Assembly (NCBI RefSeq): GCF_000014945.1
Contig: NC_008553.1
Location: 992,001 to 1,056,000 of the forward strand
Source of the DNA: Methanothrix thermoacetophila PT
GTDB taxonomy: Archaea; Halobacteriota; Methanosarcinia; Methanotrichales; Methanotrichaceae
Length of the DNA: 64,000 nt
Reading direction: 5' to 3'
Below, in pieces: positions 50,374 through 59,352 of the stretch. The notes beneath the pieces were generated by a model. The model was not told the DNA's origin, did no database searches, and saw nothing but the letters and a program-made list of their open reading frames with translations. A program made the position numbers and the translations under genes. Position 1 is the first letter of the stretch. Each line of letters starts with the position of its first letter.

Positions 50374-51927
50374 ATGCAGACTGAGGACAAAGCTAGGATC
50401 GATCAAGGTTTCGCCACGCAGCTCCCCCGTAACCTCGCTGCAAACATCGTTTACTTCCTAGCCAATATCGTTATAGGCATCCTCCTAGTGCCTTATTTCA
50501 TCAAGACCCTTGGTGTTGGAGCTTATGGACTCATTCCGCTTGCAACCTCGATCACCGGATACGTGGCGATCATCGTCCAATCGCTCAATACTGCAGTCTC
50601 CCGGTTCCTCACTATCAACCTGCAGCAAGAAGACTATGTAGCTGCGAATAAAACCTTCAACACAGCTCTATTTGGGCTCACTGTGGTCATACTTCTGATG
50701 ATCCCGGTTATCCTAATTATCGCTTACTTTGCCCCATTGCTCTTCCACGTGCCGGCCGGTCAGGAGACTGGCGCGGTTCTCCTGCTTCTCGGAGTATTGG
50801 CCGCCTTTCTCATACGCTCCTGGAGTGGGAGCTTCACGGTTCAGCTCTTTGCATACAACCGGCTCGACCTTCAGAACTTGGTCAACATCACGAACCTTGT
50901 TGTGCAGACAGGATTGATCATAATACTCTTCAAACTTCTCGGTCCAGACCTTGGCCTTGTCGGTGGGGCCTACTTGGTTGGGGCTCTCGTGGCGTCAGGA
51001 GTTTCAATCATCTTAGCCCGCCAGGTTTGCCCACACCTCCGGGTCTCAATCCGCTACTTTGACCGCAGGGCGATCAGAGATTTGTGCGAGATGGGATGGT
51101 GGGTGGTCGTCAATAATATTGGCGCCTTGCTTTTCCTCCAGATTGACCTTATCGTAGTGAACCTTCTCTTCGGTGCAACATCCGCCGGGGAATATGCAAT
51201 TGCTCTCCAGTGGTCCAGCTTCCTGCGGGCGATGGCCGGCATGCTTTCAGGCGTCCTAGCGCCGTCTATCATATCCTGCTATGCTCGGAGGCAGACCGAG
51301 ACTCTAATACGGGCTACGAAAAGCGCCGTCAAGCTGATGGGACTCGCCATGGCTCTACCAATCGGCCTTGTCTGCGGTTTTGCTCCCGAACTTCTCACCA
51401 TATGGGTGGGAGATGAGTTTGCTTTTCTCTGGCCGCTTATCGTCCTCTTGACAGTGCACCTCACAATCAACCTCGCAGTGCTACCAATCTTCCTGATCAA
51501 TATTTCCCACAATCGGGTGCGGGTCCCTGGAATCGTGACATTATTCATGGGAATAGGGAACTTCGGTCTCGCAGTCTCTCTCCCGCTACTGACTGGGATG
51601 GGCTATTATGGGGTCGCGGCAGCAGGGGCGATCGTCCTTACCCTGAAGAACGCCTTCTTCATTCCCTGGTATGCAACAAGAGTGCTTAGAGTCGCATCAC
51701 ACACCTTCAGCCGATCGATGATTCCCGGGATCACAGCGACCGTCCTCATCGCGATCTCGGCGGCTTTACTGGGCGAGGTTATCACCTTTCCTGTTACCTT
51801 AGCCATTGCCAGTGCTGCCATTACCTCGATTTACTTTGTGGCGATCTGGATATTCGCTCTTGATGGGTCAGAACGCCAGCTCTTTAAGTCGTATCTAACG
51901 CTAGCACGCAGGAGGATTGTTGCATGA
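50374..51927 (+). CDS. Polysaccharide flippase (Wzx-like, MOP superfamily)
   Basis: 517 residues with about 13-14 transmembrane segments. N-terminal RNLAANIVYFLANIVIGILLVPYFI and TLGVGAYGLIPLATSI are typical of Wzx/PST exporters, and conserved charged residues sit between helices. It moves lipid-linked sugar units across the membrane. First gene of the transferred-looking cluster; the next gene starts within its stop. Upstream, tagtaaatagcatag (50320-50334) may be the promoter. Codon use is less GC-rich than in the rfb operon. Confidence 0.88.
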   Translation: MQTEDKARIDQGFATQLPRNLAANIVYFLANIVIGILLVPYFIKTLGVGAYGLIPLATSITGYVAIIVQSLNTAVSRFLTINLQQEDYVAANKTFNTALFGLTVVILLMIPVILIIAYFAPLLFHVPAGQETGAVLLLLGVLAAFLIRSWSGSFTVQLFAYNRLDLQNLVNITNLVVQTGLIIILFKLLGPDLGLVGGAYLVGALVASGVSIILARQVCPHLRVSIRYFDRRAIRDLCEMGWWVVVNNIGALLFLQIDLIVVNLLFGATSAGEYAIALQWSSFLRAMAGMLSGVLAPSIISCYARRQTETLIRATKSAVKLMGLAMALPIGLVCGFAPELLTIWVGDEFAFLWPLIVLLTVHLTINLAVLPIFLINISHNRVRVPGIVTLFMGIGNFGLAVSLPLLTGMGYYGVAAAGAIVLTLKNAFFIPWYATRVLRVASHTFSRSMIPGITATVLIAISAALLGEVITFPVTLAIASAAITSIYFVAIWIFALDGSERQLFKSYLTLARRRIVA

Positions 51928-53285
51928 AATTATCTGTCGTATCAAGCACCGTTAAAACTGATCTCTGCATCGGCTGCGGTCTCTGTGCTGCTCTCTGCCC
52001 GCAGAATATTCTTGTAATGCAATGGAACCGCTACGGTATGTACAATCCGGTGGAAGTCTCTCCTTGCCTTAAGGAGTGCGGCCTATGTATGAAGGTCTGT
52101 CCCTTCGCCGATTCTGAGGAGAATGAGGATACAATTGGAAAGAAGCTCTACGGAGCAGTCCCTGCGATCCAGCATCGCCCTGAGACCGGATATTACCTCG
52201 CCACCTACGTCGGTTACTCAAAGAAGCACCGGCCGATCAGCGCATCTGGTGGGGTGGCAACCTGGCTCCTGGAAACGCTGCTCAGTGAAGGGGTCGCCGA
52301 TTATGTCATCTGCGTTGTCCCAACTGGCGATCCGGATAGGCTCTTTGCTTTCCGGGTCTTTGACGCTCCAGGAGAGGTGCATGCTGGGGCGGGTTCGGCT
52401 TACTATCCGGTGGAGATGTCTAGGGCCGTTAGGCAGATCCTCACAATACCTGGGCGGTACGCTATTACAGGCCTTCCCTGTTTCATTAAGGCGATCCGGC
52501 TTGCCCAGCGACAGAACAAGAAACTTCAGGAGAGGATCGTTGTCACCATAGGCCTAGTATGTGGGCAGCTGAAGAGCAGGCATTTCACCGATTATGTCGC
52601 AGCCATCGCCGGGGTTCAGGGAAGTGTGATGAGAGTGCGCTACCGCGGAAAGAGCCCTGACCAGCCGGCGAGCAATTACCACTATACATTCACAATCTCA
52701 GATGGTGGGGAGCGAAAAATCTTCTGGAGCGATGGAATTTCAGAAGCTTGGATAAACAGGTGGTTCACGCCGAAGGCATGCAATTACTGCGACGATATCT
52801 TTGCCGAGTGTGCAGACGTCACATGCATGGATGCCTGGTTACCGGAGTATTCGCAGGACAGTCGGGGAACGAGTCTTGTGTTGGTTCGGTCGCCGGTGGT
52901 ACGAGAGGTGCTCGAGCGAGGAACGGGAGTCGCTCTTAAACCGATCTCGGTTGAGCGGGTGGTAGAAAGCCAACGAGGAATTGTTGCGATCAAGCGGCAT
53001 CACCTAGCTTACCGACTGCATCTAGATCCAGAAGGGGTACCGAAAAAACGAGTTGCACCGACAAGACCGATTAATCCCTTCCTGTGGCAGGAGATTGTCC
53101 TGAAGGAGCGGATGCGGTCTTTGAGTATGGATCTATGGAGCGCCGAGAAGCGGGACGTAGAAAGCCTCCGGGAAACGATGGCTCCTCATCTGAAACGTCT
53201 GGCAATGGTAAGGTTAATATCAAATGTTATTACATTACCTGTAAGAACGCTAAGGCGCATTCAGAGGAAGGTTGGGTGGCATTAA
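51924..53285 (+). CDS. FrhB-like iron-sulfur protein of a polysaccharide cluster
   Basis: 453 residues. Two N-terminal [4Fe-4S] ferredoxin motifs (CIGCGLCAALCP at about 16-27 and CGLCMKVCPF) precede a coenzyme F420 hydrogenase/dehydrogenase beta-subunit-type core: SASGGVATWLLETLL, AGSAYYPVEM and GLPCFIKAIRLAQ. Further Cys (ACNYCDDIFAECADVTCMDAW) supply another cluster. Such proteins often stand beside polysaccharide pyruvyl transferases in surface-sugar clusters, as here, rather than with hydrogenases. The reaction is unknown; a redox modification of a sugar or lipid carrier is inference. Confidence 0.85.
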   Translation: MKLSVVSSTVKTDLCIGCGLCAALCPQNILVMQWNRYGMYNPVEVSPCLKECGLCMKVCPFADSEENEDTIGKKLYGAVPAIQHRPETGYYLATYVGYSKKHRPISASGGVATWLLETLLSEGVADYVICVVPTGDPDRLFAFRVFDAPGEVHAGAGSAYYPVEMSRAVRQILTIPGRYAITGLPCFIKAIRLAQRQNKKLQERIVVTIGLVCGQLKSRHFTDYVAAIAGVQGSVMRVRYRGKSPDQPASNYHYTFTISDGGERKIFWSDGISEAWINRWFTPKACNYCDDIFAECADVTCMDAWLPEYSQDSRGTSLVLVRSPVVREVLERGTGVALKPISVERVVESQRGIVAIKRHHLAYRLHLDPEGVPKKRVAPTRPINPFLWQEIVLKERMRSLSMDLWSAEKRDVESLRETMAPHLKRLAMVRLISNVITLPVRTLRRIQRKVGWH

Positions 53286-53288
53286 CTA

Positions 53289-54545
53289 ATGGGTGGTAAT
53301 AGATTACGATTTATTCTGGCCGGGAATGGCCCCTACGAGAACCGCGGGTGCGAGGCGATTGTGCGAGGGACTGTGAAGATCCTGCGTGAGCACTTTAAAG
53401 ACCCACAATTCATCTGTCTTAGCCATTTTCAGAACGATGAGCAGTTTAGAAAGCAATGCTTGGAAGAGAGCGATCCTTCTATTACCCACTTACGTTCATA
53501 CATATTGAGTAAGAAAAAAGCCATCAAGAATTTTTGGAAACCAGGAACTTGGTCATACGTCTACCGGCACTTTTTCAATCGGCCGGCACTCAAATACCAT
53601 ATCTACCGTGATATGCTCTCACATCTTGATGATGCTGCTGCAGTTCTCTCTGTCGGCGGGGATAACTACTCTCTCGACTACGGTGTTCCTCAGTTCTTCA
53701 CAGACCTTGATGACATCGTCCTTGAAAAGAAAAAACCTCTATTTCTCTGGGGTGCCTCGGTTGGACCTTTCAGTGCAATACCTGAGTACGAGCGATATAT
53801 GAGACACCATCTAAAGGAGGTTACTGGAATCTTTGCCAGGGAGTCGCTCACGATTAATTACCTCAAAAGTATTGGCGTAACCGAGAATGTCTACTCCGTC
53901 GCGGACCCAGCGTTCCTAATGGAGCCAGTTAAACCACAGGGAATCGATGCCAAGCTTCCTATTAACGGAGAGGCAATCGGCATAAACCTCAGTCCGTTGA
54001 TGGCGAAGTATGTGACCAACGGCGATCTTGAAGTGTGGAGCAGTATGGCAGCATCGATCATTGAGAGCGTAGCGCAAAAGACGGGGCTATTAATATACTT
54101 GATCCCACATGTGACCCAGCCCAACCAATTTTCGAACGACTACGCATTTATGCAGCGTGTTCTCTCTCAGATCAAAGACAAATACAACATAATCATAGTC
54201 CCCCCAGTATATAATGCCGCAGAAACAAAATGGATTATTAGCCGGATGACTCTTTTCGCGGGGGCACGGATGCACTCAACGATTGCTGCAATATCATCAG
54301 GGGTACCAACCCTAAGCTTCGCCTACAGCATCAAGGCCCGAGGAATCAACAGAGACATCTTTGGCCACACCAACTACTGCATGGACCCTGAATATCTAGA
54401 TTCGAAGGCAGTTGCCGGCCGAGTGACATCCATGCTGGACGAGGTCGCTACGATTAGGAAAGAATTGGCGTGGAGGATTCCGGAGGTTCAGAGGGCAGCG
54501 CAGAATGCTGGTATGTTACTGAGACATCTCATTGGAGATAACTGA
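53289..54545 (+). CDS. Polysaccharide pyruvyl transferase family protein
   Basis: 418 residues of the CsaB/WcaK family. Motifs are AGNGPYENRGCEAIVRGTV at the N-terminus, SVGGDNYSLDYG, LWGASVGPFS, FARESLTINYLKSIGV and the C-terminal RMTLFAGARMHSTIAAISSGVP, a GT-B-like arrangement. Relatives add ketal pyruvate from PEP to sugar residues of surface polymers. It starts 3 bases after the FrhB-like gene, so the pair is probably co-translated. AT content begins to rise in this gene. Confidence 0.85.
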   Translation: MGGNRLRFILAGNGPYENRGCEAIVRGTVKILREHFKDPQFICLSHFQNDEQFRKQCLEESDPSITHLRSYILSKKKAIKNFWKPGTWSYVYRHFFNRPALKYHIYRDMLSHLDDAAAVLSVGGDNYSLDYGVPQFFTDLDDIVLEKKKPLFLWGASVGPFSAIPEYERYMRHHLKEVTGIFARESLTINYLKSIGVTENVYSVADPAFLMEPVKPQGIDAKLPINGEAIGINLSPLMAKYVTNGDLEVWSSMAASIIESVAQKTGLLIYLIPHVTQPNQFSNDYAFMQRVLSQIKDKYNIIIVPPVYNAAETKWIISRMTLFAGARMHSTIAAISSGVPTLSFAYSIKARGINRDIFGHTNYCMDPEYLDSKAVAGRVTSMLDEVATIRKELAWRIPEVQRAAQNAGMLLRHLIGDN

Positions 54546-54644
54546 TATCCTTAACTTTGCATTAGTGGCACATACTCAAAGCAGATTGAATCGCATATGT
54601 AATAAAATGATGATAGAACCAATAACCACAAAAGGGGTACAGAA

Positions 54645-55553
54645 ATGGTGACAGTTAGTGTCATCCTTCCCACCTACAACCGCGCGCATGTGGTGGGCCG
54701 GGCGATCCGCAGCGTGCTTGAGCAGACCTACGAGGACTTCGAGCTCATCGTGGTTGACGACGGCTCCACGGACAGCACCGAGGAGGTGGTCAGGAGCTTC
54801 GACGACCGGCGCATCCGCTATATCCGCCACAAGCAGAACAAAGGCAGATCGGCAGCTAGAAATACTGGTATAAAGATCGCAAAAGGTGAATATATTGCAT
54901 TTCAAGACAGCGATGATGAATGGTTACCCGAAAAGCTAGAGGAACAGATGGAGGTATTTAAGACCTCTTCACCACAAGTCGGGGTTGTTTACACCGGATT
55001 TTATCTATTTTATGATGATAAAAAAATATATATACCATCGGCTAATGTAAAGACGAAAGATGGTAATATCTATGATGAGCTTCTTAAAGGAAATTTTGTT
55101 GGCACTCCTGCGGCAGTAGTCAGAGCTGAATGTTTAAAAAAAGTTGGTATGTTTGATGAAAGTCTCCATTGTCTTGAGGATTGGGAACTATTTATACGAA
55201 TATCTAAAGAATATATATTCAAATACATTGATAAAGCATTAGTAAACGCATTTCGTTCACCTAATAGTATCTTGTTAGACCCAGATGCATGTGCAACGGC
55301 GATGATGCTAATAATGGAAAAACACATTTATCCTCTCGGTGATCAGAGAAGATTAGCAGAAATGCAGTATTCAATCGGGAATTATTTATTTAAATCAGAA
55401 AAAATATGCGAAGGTAGAGCACGTCTTTTATGTGCTTGGAAGTTAGATCCGCTTAATATCAAGTATTTCCTAGCATATCTTGCATCTTTGTTGGGGAAAA
55501 ATGGCTACGTCACCATTGTTAGATTAAAGCGACTGCTCTTATCCGTCCGATAA
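54645..55553 (+). CDS. Family 2 glycosyltransferase with mosaic base composition
   Basis: 302 residues. GT-A fold: VSVILPTYNRAHVVGRAIRS, LIVVDDGSTDSTEEVV, RSAARNTGIKIAKGEYIAFQ and DSDDEWLPEK (DxD). The first 200 bases or so (54645-54840) are very GC-rich and use GC-ending codons; from about 54850 on the gene is AT-rich with AAA and ATA codons. The protein is continuous across the switch, so the gene looks like a recombinant of a local N-terminus and an imported C-terminus. Donor and acceptor sugars are unknown. RBS is weak. Confidence 0.88.
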   Translation: MVTVSVILPTYNRAHVVGRAIRSVLEQTYEDFELIVVDDGSTDSTEEVVRSFDDRRIRYIRHKQNKGRSAARNTGIKIAKGEYIAFQDSDDEWLPEKLEEQMEVFKTSSPQVGVVYTGFYLFYDDKKIYIPSANVKTKDGNIYDELLKGNFVGTPAAVVRAECLKKVGMFDESLHCLEDWELFIRISKEYIFKYIDKALVNAFRSPNSILLDPDACATAMMLIMEKHIYPLGDQRRLAEMQYSIGNYLFKSEKICEGRARLLCAWKLDPLNIKYFLAYLASLLGKNGYVTIVRLKRLLLSVR

Positions 55554-55757
55554 CTCATCAATAAGAGGTACTGTTCATGCTAAGTGCTTCGGGAGTGTGA
55601 ACAGGTGCTTTCAGCAACCAATAAGCACACAAAAGTGGAGTGAACCCCTCTGAGTGGACAACTGGTTAAGCAATGCCAACTCCAGGAGGGGATTGCATGA
55701 GGATTCCTATAAACCATTCATAGAAAGCTTTATATACTTTAAATACTATTATTAATT

Positions 55758-55853
55758 ATGAATTCTTTTATGGATTGGGCTCTTTTTGAGCTTAAGAAGA
55801 AGAACGCGGCACGCAAGCGAGACACGAAGCTTCTTCAGGTCTCAGAGTTATAG
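55758..55853 (+). pseudogene. Transposase N-terminal fragment
   Basis: 31 codons, MNSFMDWALFELKKKNAARK... then stop. The opening resembles the N-terminus of IS5/IS1182-type transposases (FMDWALxExxKxL). The frame ends directly at a long inverted repeat. A TATA-like ctttatatactttaaatac run lies upstream (55730-55748). Confidence 0.4.
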
Positions 55854-55892
55854 GGCAGTGTGCCGAAATTGCTGTAATTTCGGCACACTGCC
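55854..55892. repeat. Perfect 17-bp inverted repeat with 5-base loop
   Basis: ggcagtgtgccgaaatt, then gctgt, then the exact inverse. It begins at the base after the stop of the transposase fragment. It could be two fused ends of a deleted insertion sequence or a strong terminator; there is no T-run after it. Confidence 0.75.
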
Positions 55893-56265
55893 ACTGGCTT
55901 ATGCATTGAGAATTTTATCAAGATTTAGTATAAAATAAATTTGAATGATAGACACACCCTCAGTAGGCGAAAGATCTTTCTAGCAGCTCGATCGGTAAGG
56001 TGGTTGTAAAGCTGCGCGGAGGATGTATTAAGATGATCCGTGGTCCACAGGGTGTGCAGGCTTTGGGCTTTCATCAGCTCACGACTGTGAGGAGCGCGCG
56101 GTGGATGCACGCCGCCTCTGCCAGCATCCGCCGCGACAGCTCTCTCCCGCACGGCTCGCCCGCGCGCGCAGGGGTGCGCATGCGCCTCCAGGGGCTCGCG
56201 TTCCAGGCGATCGAGCACGCGCGCGGCGGGGGCGAGGAGGTCGTGATGGTCGCGGGGAGGCGGGG

Positions 56266-57456
56266 ATGGAGAGAGAATCAGACAATAGATCCATGCTTAA
56301 TTTGAATATAAATTATAGAATTATTGCTAATCCGTTCATTGCATATGTATATGTTAATTTGATAGTCTTTATATTGTATCAACTACGTTGGTCAAATTTG
56401 CTACCGAAATTAAGTACTGAATTGGTCTATTTTATATTTTTTACTGTCTATATAATGTTGTTTATCGGACTTCTTTCAATTAAGTTAGCAATTATCCCAA
56501 AATATAAACCAATTAATATGACACATAATCCATTTAAAGTAATAATTTCGATAATTATTTTAATTATTATAGAATTTATTCATAATAATGGAGTGCCATT
56601 GTTGTTGCTAATTAATGGCATAAAATATAATTATATGAGTTTCGGTATTAAAACATTGCATGTTTTTATTTTGACATTTATATCATTTTATGCTGTATAT
56701 CTTTTTCATCTGTTCGTGTCGCAAAAAAATAAAAAAATTTTATTATATGTAATTATATTATGTTTTTATCCTATATTAATAATTAACCGAGGTGCATTAC
56801 TCATCATTTTAACTTCGATCATTTTTATTTTTTTAATGAATATTAGAGGATTGAAGTTGGAACATTTTATATATATAGTATTATTTTTAATATTGGTGGC
56901 ATATGGTTTTGGATTATTGGGTGACTTAAGACATGGGAACGAAAATTATTTTATTTCGATATCTCACCCAAGTAAAGAGTTTTTTGATTCACATATTCCA
57001 AAAGAATTTTTATGGGCGTATATGTATGTTGTCTCACCTTTAGGAAATTTGCAAACAACCATTAATGATGTAGAAATTAGTTATTCAGAGATCGAATTTA
57101 TTCTGAGGTGCTTAGTGCCAGATTTTATATCAAAGCATTTTGATTTTAACAAAACACCTCTTATTCAAATAGCTCCAGAACTTAATGTTGCTACAATGTA
57201 TGGAGCAGCTTATGCAAGCATGGGTTGGTTGGGTATGATATTCATATTTATTTATATGATATTAATTGTTTTATTATATTTAATCTTTTTACCAAGAAAT
57301 ACCCCTTATACAATATCTGGCATAGCTTTGCTTACTACTCTCATAGCATATACTTTTTTTACTAATATGCTTGTATTTACAGGAATGATAGCTCAACTTG
57401 CATATCCTATATTATTTGGGTATCTTTTTAGGGTTGGACGTGATAAAAATGTATAA
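56266..57456 (+). CDS. Wzy-like oligosaccharide repeat-unit polymerase
   Basis: 396 residues from ATG 56266 (after GGGAGGCGGGG) or about 387 from ATG 56293. There are about ten to twelve hydrophobic segments, strongly AT-rich DNA and a Leu/Ile/Phe-rich protein. GALLIILTSIIFIFLMNIRG, GLLGDLRHGNE and the large loop near 250-310 fit O-antigen polymerase topology, a weakly conserved family. The frame extends upstream into the GC-rich segment, but that part is not membrane-like and is probably not translated. It overlaps the next gene by 8 bases. Confidence 0.7.
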   Translation: MERESDNRSMLNLNINYRIIANPFIAYVYVNLIVFILYQLRWSNLLPKLSTELVYFIFFTVYIMLFIGLLSIKLAIIPKYKPINMTHNPFKVIISIIILIIIEFIHNNGVPLLLLINGIKYNYMSFGIKTLHVFILTFISFYAVYLFHLFVSQKNKKILLYVIILCFYPILIINRGALLIILTSIIFIFLMNIRGLKLEHFIYIVLFLILVAYGFGLLGDLRHGNENYFISISHPSKEFFDSHIPKEFLWAYMYVVSPLGNLQTTINDVEISYSEIEFILRCLVPDFISKHFDFNKTPLIQIAPELNVATMYGAAYASMGWLGMIFIFIYMILIVLLYLIFLPRNTPYTISGIALLTTLIAYTFFTNMLVFTGMIAQLAYPILFGYLFRVGRDKNV

Positions 57457-58342
57457 AGTATTCGCAATAATTGTAACATATAAACCTAATGTTCGGGTTT
57501 TAATTAAAACAATATATAGTCTTAAAGATCAAGTTTATAAGATAATAATAGTTGACAATACAGAGGATGGTTTTAATTTTCAACAAATCCTAACAGCCAA
57601 TAACTATAAAATAAAAATAATAAAATTGTGGAATAACTATGGAATTGGTAAGGCACAAAATATCGGCATCAAAATAGCAATAGACGAGGGTGCTGAGTAT
57701 ATAATGCTGAGTGACCAAGACACCGAGTACCCGCCAAATTACATAGAAAATATGATTAAAGCAATTGGGGATCTTTCTTATAATAATTCACAGATTGCCG
57801 CGATCGGTCCATCCTATGAAGACCTAAATAAAGACGGCAGAAGAGGATACTTCGTTATTTTTAATAGCTTTTTTATAAAAAGAATTTATGCAAAAGAGGG
57901 ATGCCTTCCTGTTTCACAGCTTCTTGCTACAGGGATGATAATTCCGGTAAAAATTTTAAAATCTGTTGGATATATGAGGGAAGACCTATTCATAGATTGG
58001 GTTGATATGGAATGGTGTTGGAAAGCAAGATCCATGGGGTATCAAATATTTGGTAATGCTAATGTAGTCGTCAAGCATGTGTTGGGCGACAAGTCGGTTA
58101 AGGTTGGTCCTAAATATTTCAATCTTCGCTCTCCGAGTAGACATTATTACATGATTAGAAATGGATTATATTTAGCGCTAAATTCTTCCTATATAAATTG
58201 GCAGATGAAATTGCGACTTCTTATATCTATGTTTTGTCGAGTGTTATTCTATGCTATTTTATCGAAACCACATTCCACGCATCTGAAGTACTGCCTTCTT
58301 GGCATATATCATGGATTCATAGGGAGGCTGGGTAAACTATGA
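57449..58342 (+). CDS. Family 2 glycosyltransferase (rhamnosyltransferase-like)
   Basis: 297 residues from ATG 57449 (MYKVFAIIVTYKPN), with GGACGTGAT as ribosome site. Features are IIIVDNTEDG, NYGIGKAQNIGIKIAIDEGA, MLSDQDTEYP (DxD region), ATGMIIPVKILKSVGYMREDLFIDWVDMEWCWKA, and a C-terminal membrane-proximal segment. The pattern matches dTDP-rhamnosyltransferases of the RfbF type, which agrees with the dTDP-rhamnose operon nearby. AT-rich. It overlaps both neighbours. Confidence 0.85.
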   Translation: MYKVFAIIVTYKPNVRVLIKTIYSLKDQVYKIIIVDNTEDGFNFQQILTANNYKIKIIKLWNNYGIGKAQNIGIKIAIDEGAEYIMLSDQDTEYPPNYIENMIKAIGDLSYNNSQIAAIGPSYEDLNKDGRRGYFVIFNSFFIKRIYAKEGCLPVSQLLATGMIIPVKILKSVGYMREDLFIDWVDMEWCWKARSMGYQIFGNANVVVKHVLGDKSVKVGPKYFNLRSPSRHYYMIRNGLYLALNSSYINWQMKLRLLISMFCRVLFYAILSKPHSTHLKYCLLGIYHGFIGRLGKL

Positions 58343-59166
58343 GTATAAATATATCTATTGTAACATATAAATCAAGTCTGGATCTTGTTAGACGGGTTGT
58401 TACTTGCTCTTTGAAAAGCAATTTAGTTAAGAAATTATATATCCTCGATAATTCTCCTACTGCCGAGCTACAGGAACTCACCGCTTTAGATTACAGGATA
58501 AAATATATTTTTAATAATAAAAATTTAGGATTTGGTAGAGCGCATAATATTGCTATGCTTAGGTCTATTAAAGAAAATGTAAAATATCATCTTGTTTTAA
58601 ACCCAGATATATCTTTCCATGAAAATGTTATTGATGAACTCTATGATTACATGGAAGCAAATCCTGATGTAGGTTTGGTGATGCCCAAGGTACTCTACCC
58701 CTCTGGAGAGATACAGTATTTATGCAAACTTTTGCCAACACCATTCGATCTATTCTTCAGAAGATTTATGCCATTTAAAAAATTGAATGAAAAAAGAAAC
58801 AATATATACGAACTTAGATTCACAGGATATAATAAAATTATGAATGTACCTTATCTTTCAGGATGCTTTATGTTTTTAAGAACAAAAGCACTTGAAGATG
58901 TCGGGCTGTTTGATGAAAGATTCTTTATGTATCTAGAAGATACAGACCTATGCCGACGAATATACAGTAAATACAAAACGGTCTTTTATCCGAATGTAAG
59001 CATCTACCATGAATTTGCAAGAGGGTCATACAAGAGCAGTAAGCTGCTAATGGTACATATAAAATCCGTAATTTATTATTTTAATAAATGGGGGTGGTTT
59101 TTTGATAGAGATAGAGATAAAATAAATAAACAAGTGTTAATGGAGCTGAATGCACGAAACTATTAA
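58339..59166 (+). CDS. Family 2 glycosyltransferase (WbbL/rhamnosyltransferase-like)
   Basis: 275 residues. SINISIVTYKSSLDLVRRVV opens the GT-A domain. Then come YILDNSPTAELQ, NNKNLGFGRAHNIAM, HLVLNPDISFHENV (DxS/DxD region), GLVMPKVLYPSGEIQYLCKL and GCFMFLRTKALEDVGLFDERFFMYLEDTDLCRR, the last typical of WbbL-type rhamnosyltransferases. Start overlaps the upstream stop (ATGA). Last intact gene of the polysaccharide island before the insertion sequences. Confidence 0.87.
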   Translation: MSINISIVTYKSSLDLVRRVVTCSLKSNLVKKLYILDNSPTAELQELTALDYRIKYIFNNKNLGFGRAHNIAMLRSIKENVKYHLVLNPDISFHENVIDELYDYMEANPDVGLVMPKVLYPSGEIQYLCKLLPTPFDLFFRRFMPFKKLNEKRNNIYELRFTGYNKIMNVPYLSGCFMFLRTKALEDVGLFDERFFMYLEDTDLCRRIYSKYKTVFYPNVSIYHEFARGSYKSSKLLMVHIKSVIYYFNKWGWFFDRDRDKINKQVLMELNARNY

Positions 59167-59352
59167 CTCAATGTTATCGCTAGCCAATTTGTTAAGTGAT
59201 ATCAAGATTTTCGAGAAGAATCTGTGGTGCAGCCACGCAAATCAGTTGCGTTAGCAGATGCTATAACCCAATTCACGAACCTCGCTTTGGGAGAAAACCA
59301 GCTAGTGCTCCATAACAAAATGTTTTAACCATTGCGTTGATCTATCCAGGCT

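Larger units (their letters stand above)
55554..56265. other. Debris region: transposase fragment, long hairpin, GC-rich segment
   Basis: About 710 bases. It contains the N-terminal fragment of a transposase (55758-55853), a 17-bp perfect inverted repeat (55854-55892) and a sharply GC-rich stretch (about 56000-56265) between AT-rich flanks. In that stretch every frame is open by composition and none resembles a known family. Confidence 0.5.

Noticed and set aside
55925-56218. 97-codon frame on the minus strand in the GC-rich segment
   Set aside because: Open by composition in several frames, with Arg/Pro/Ala bias and no motif; reported only as an unexplained GC-rich segment.
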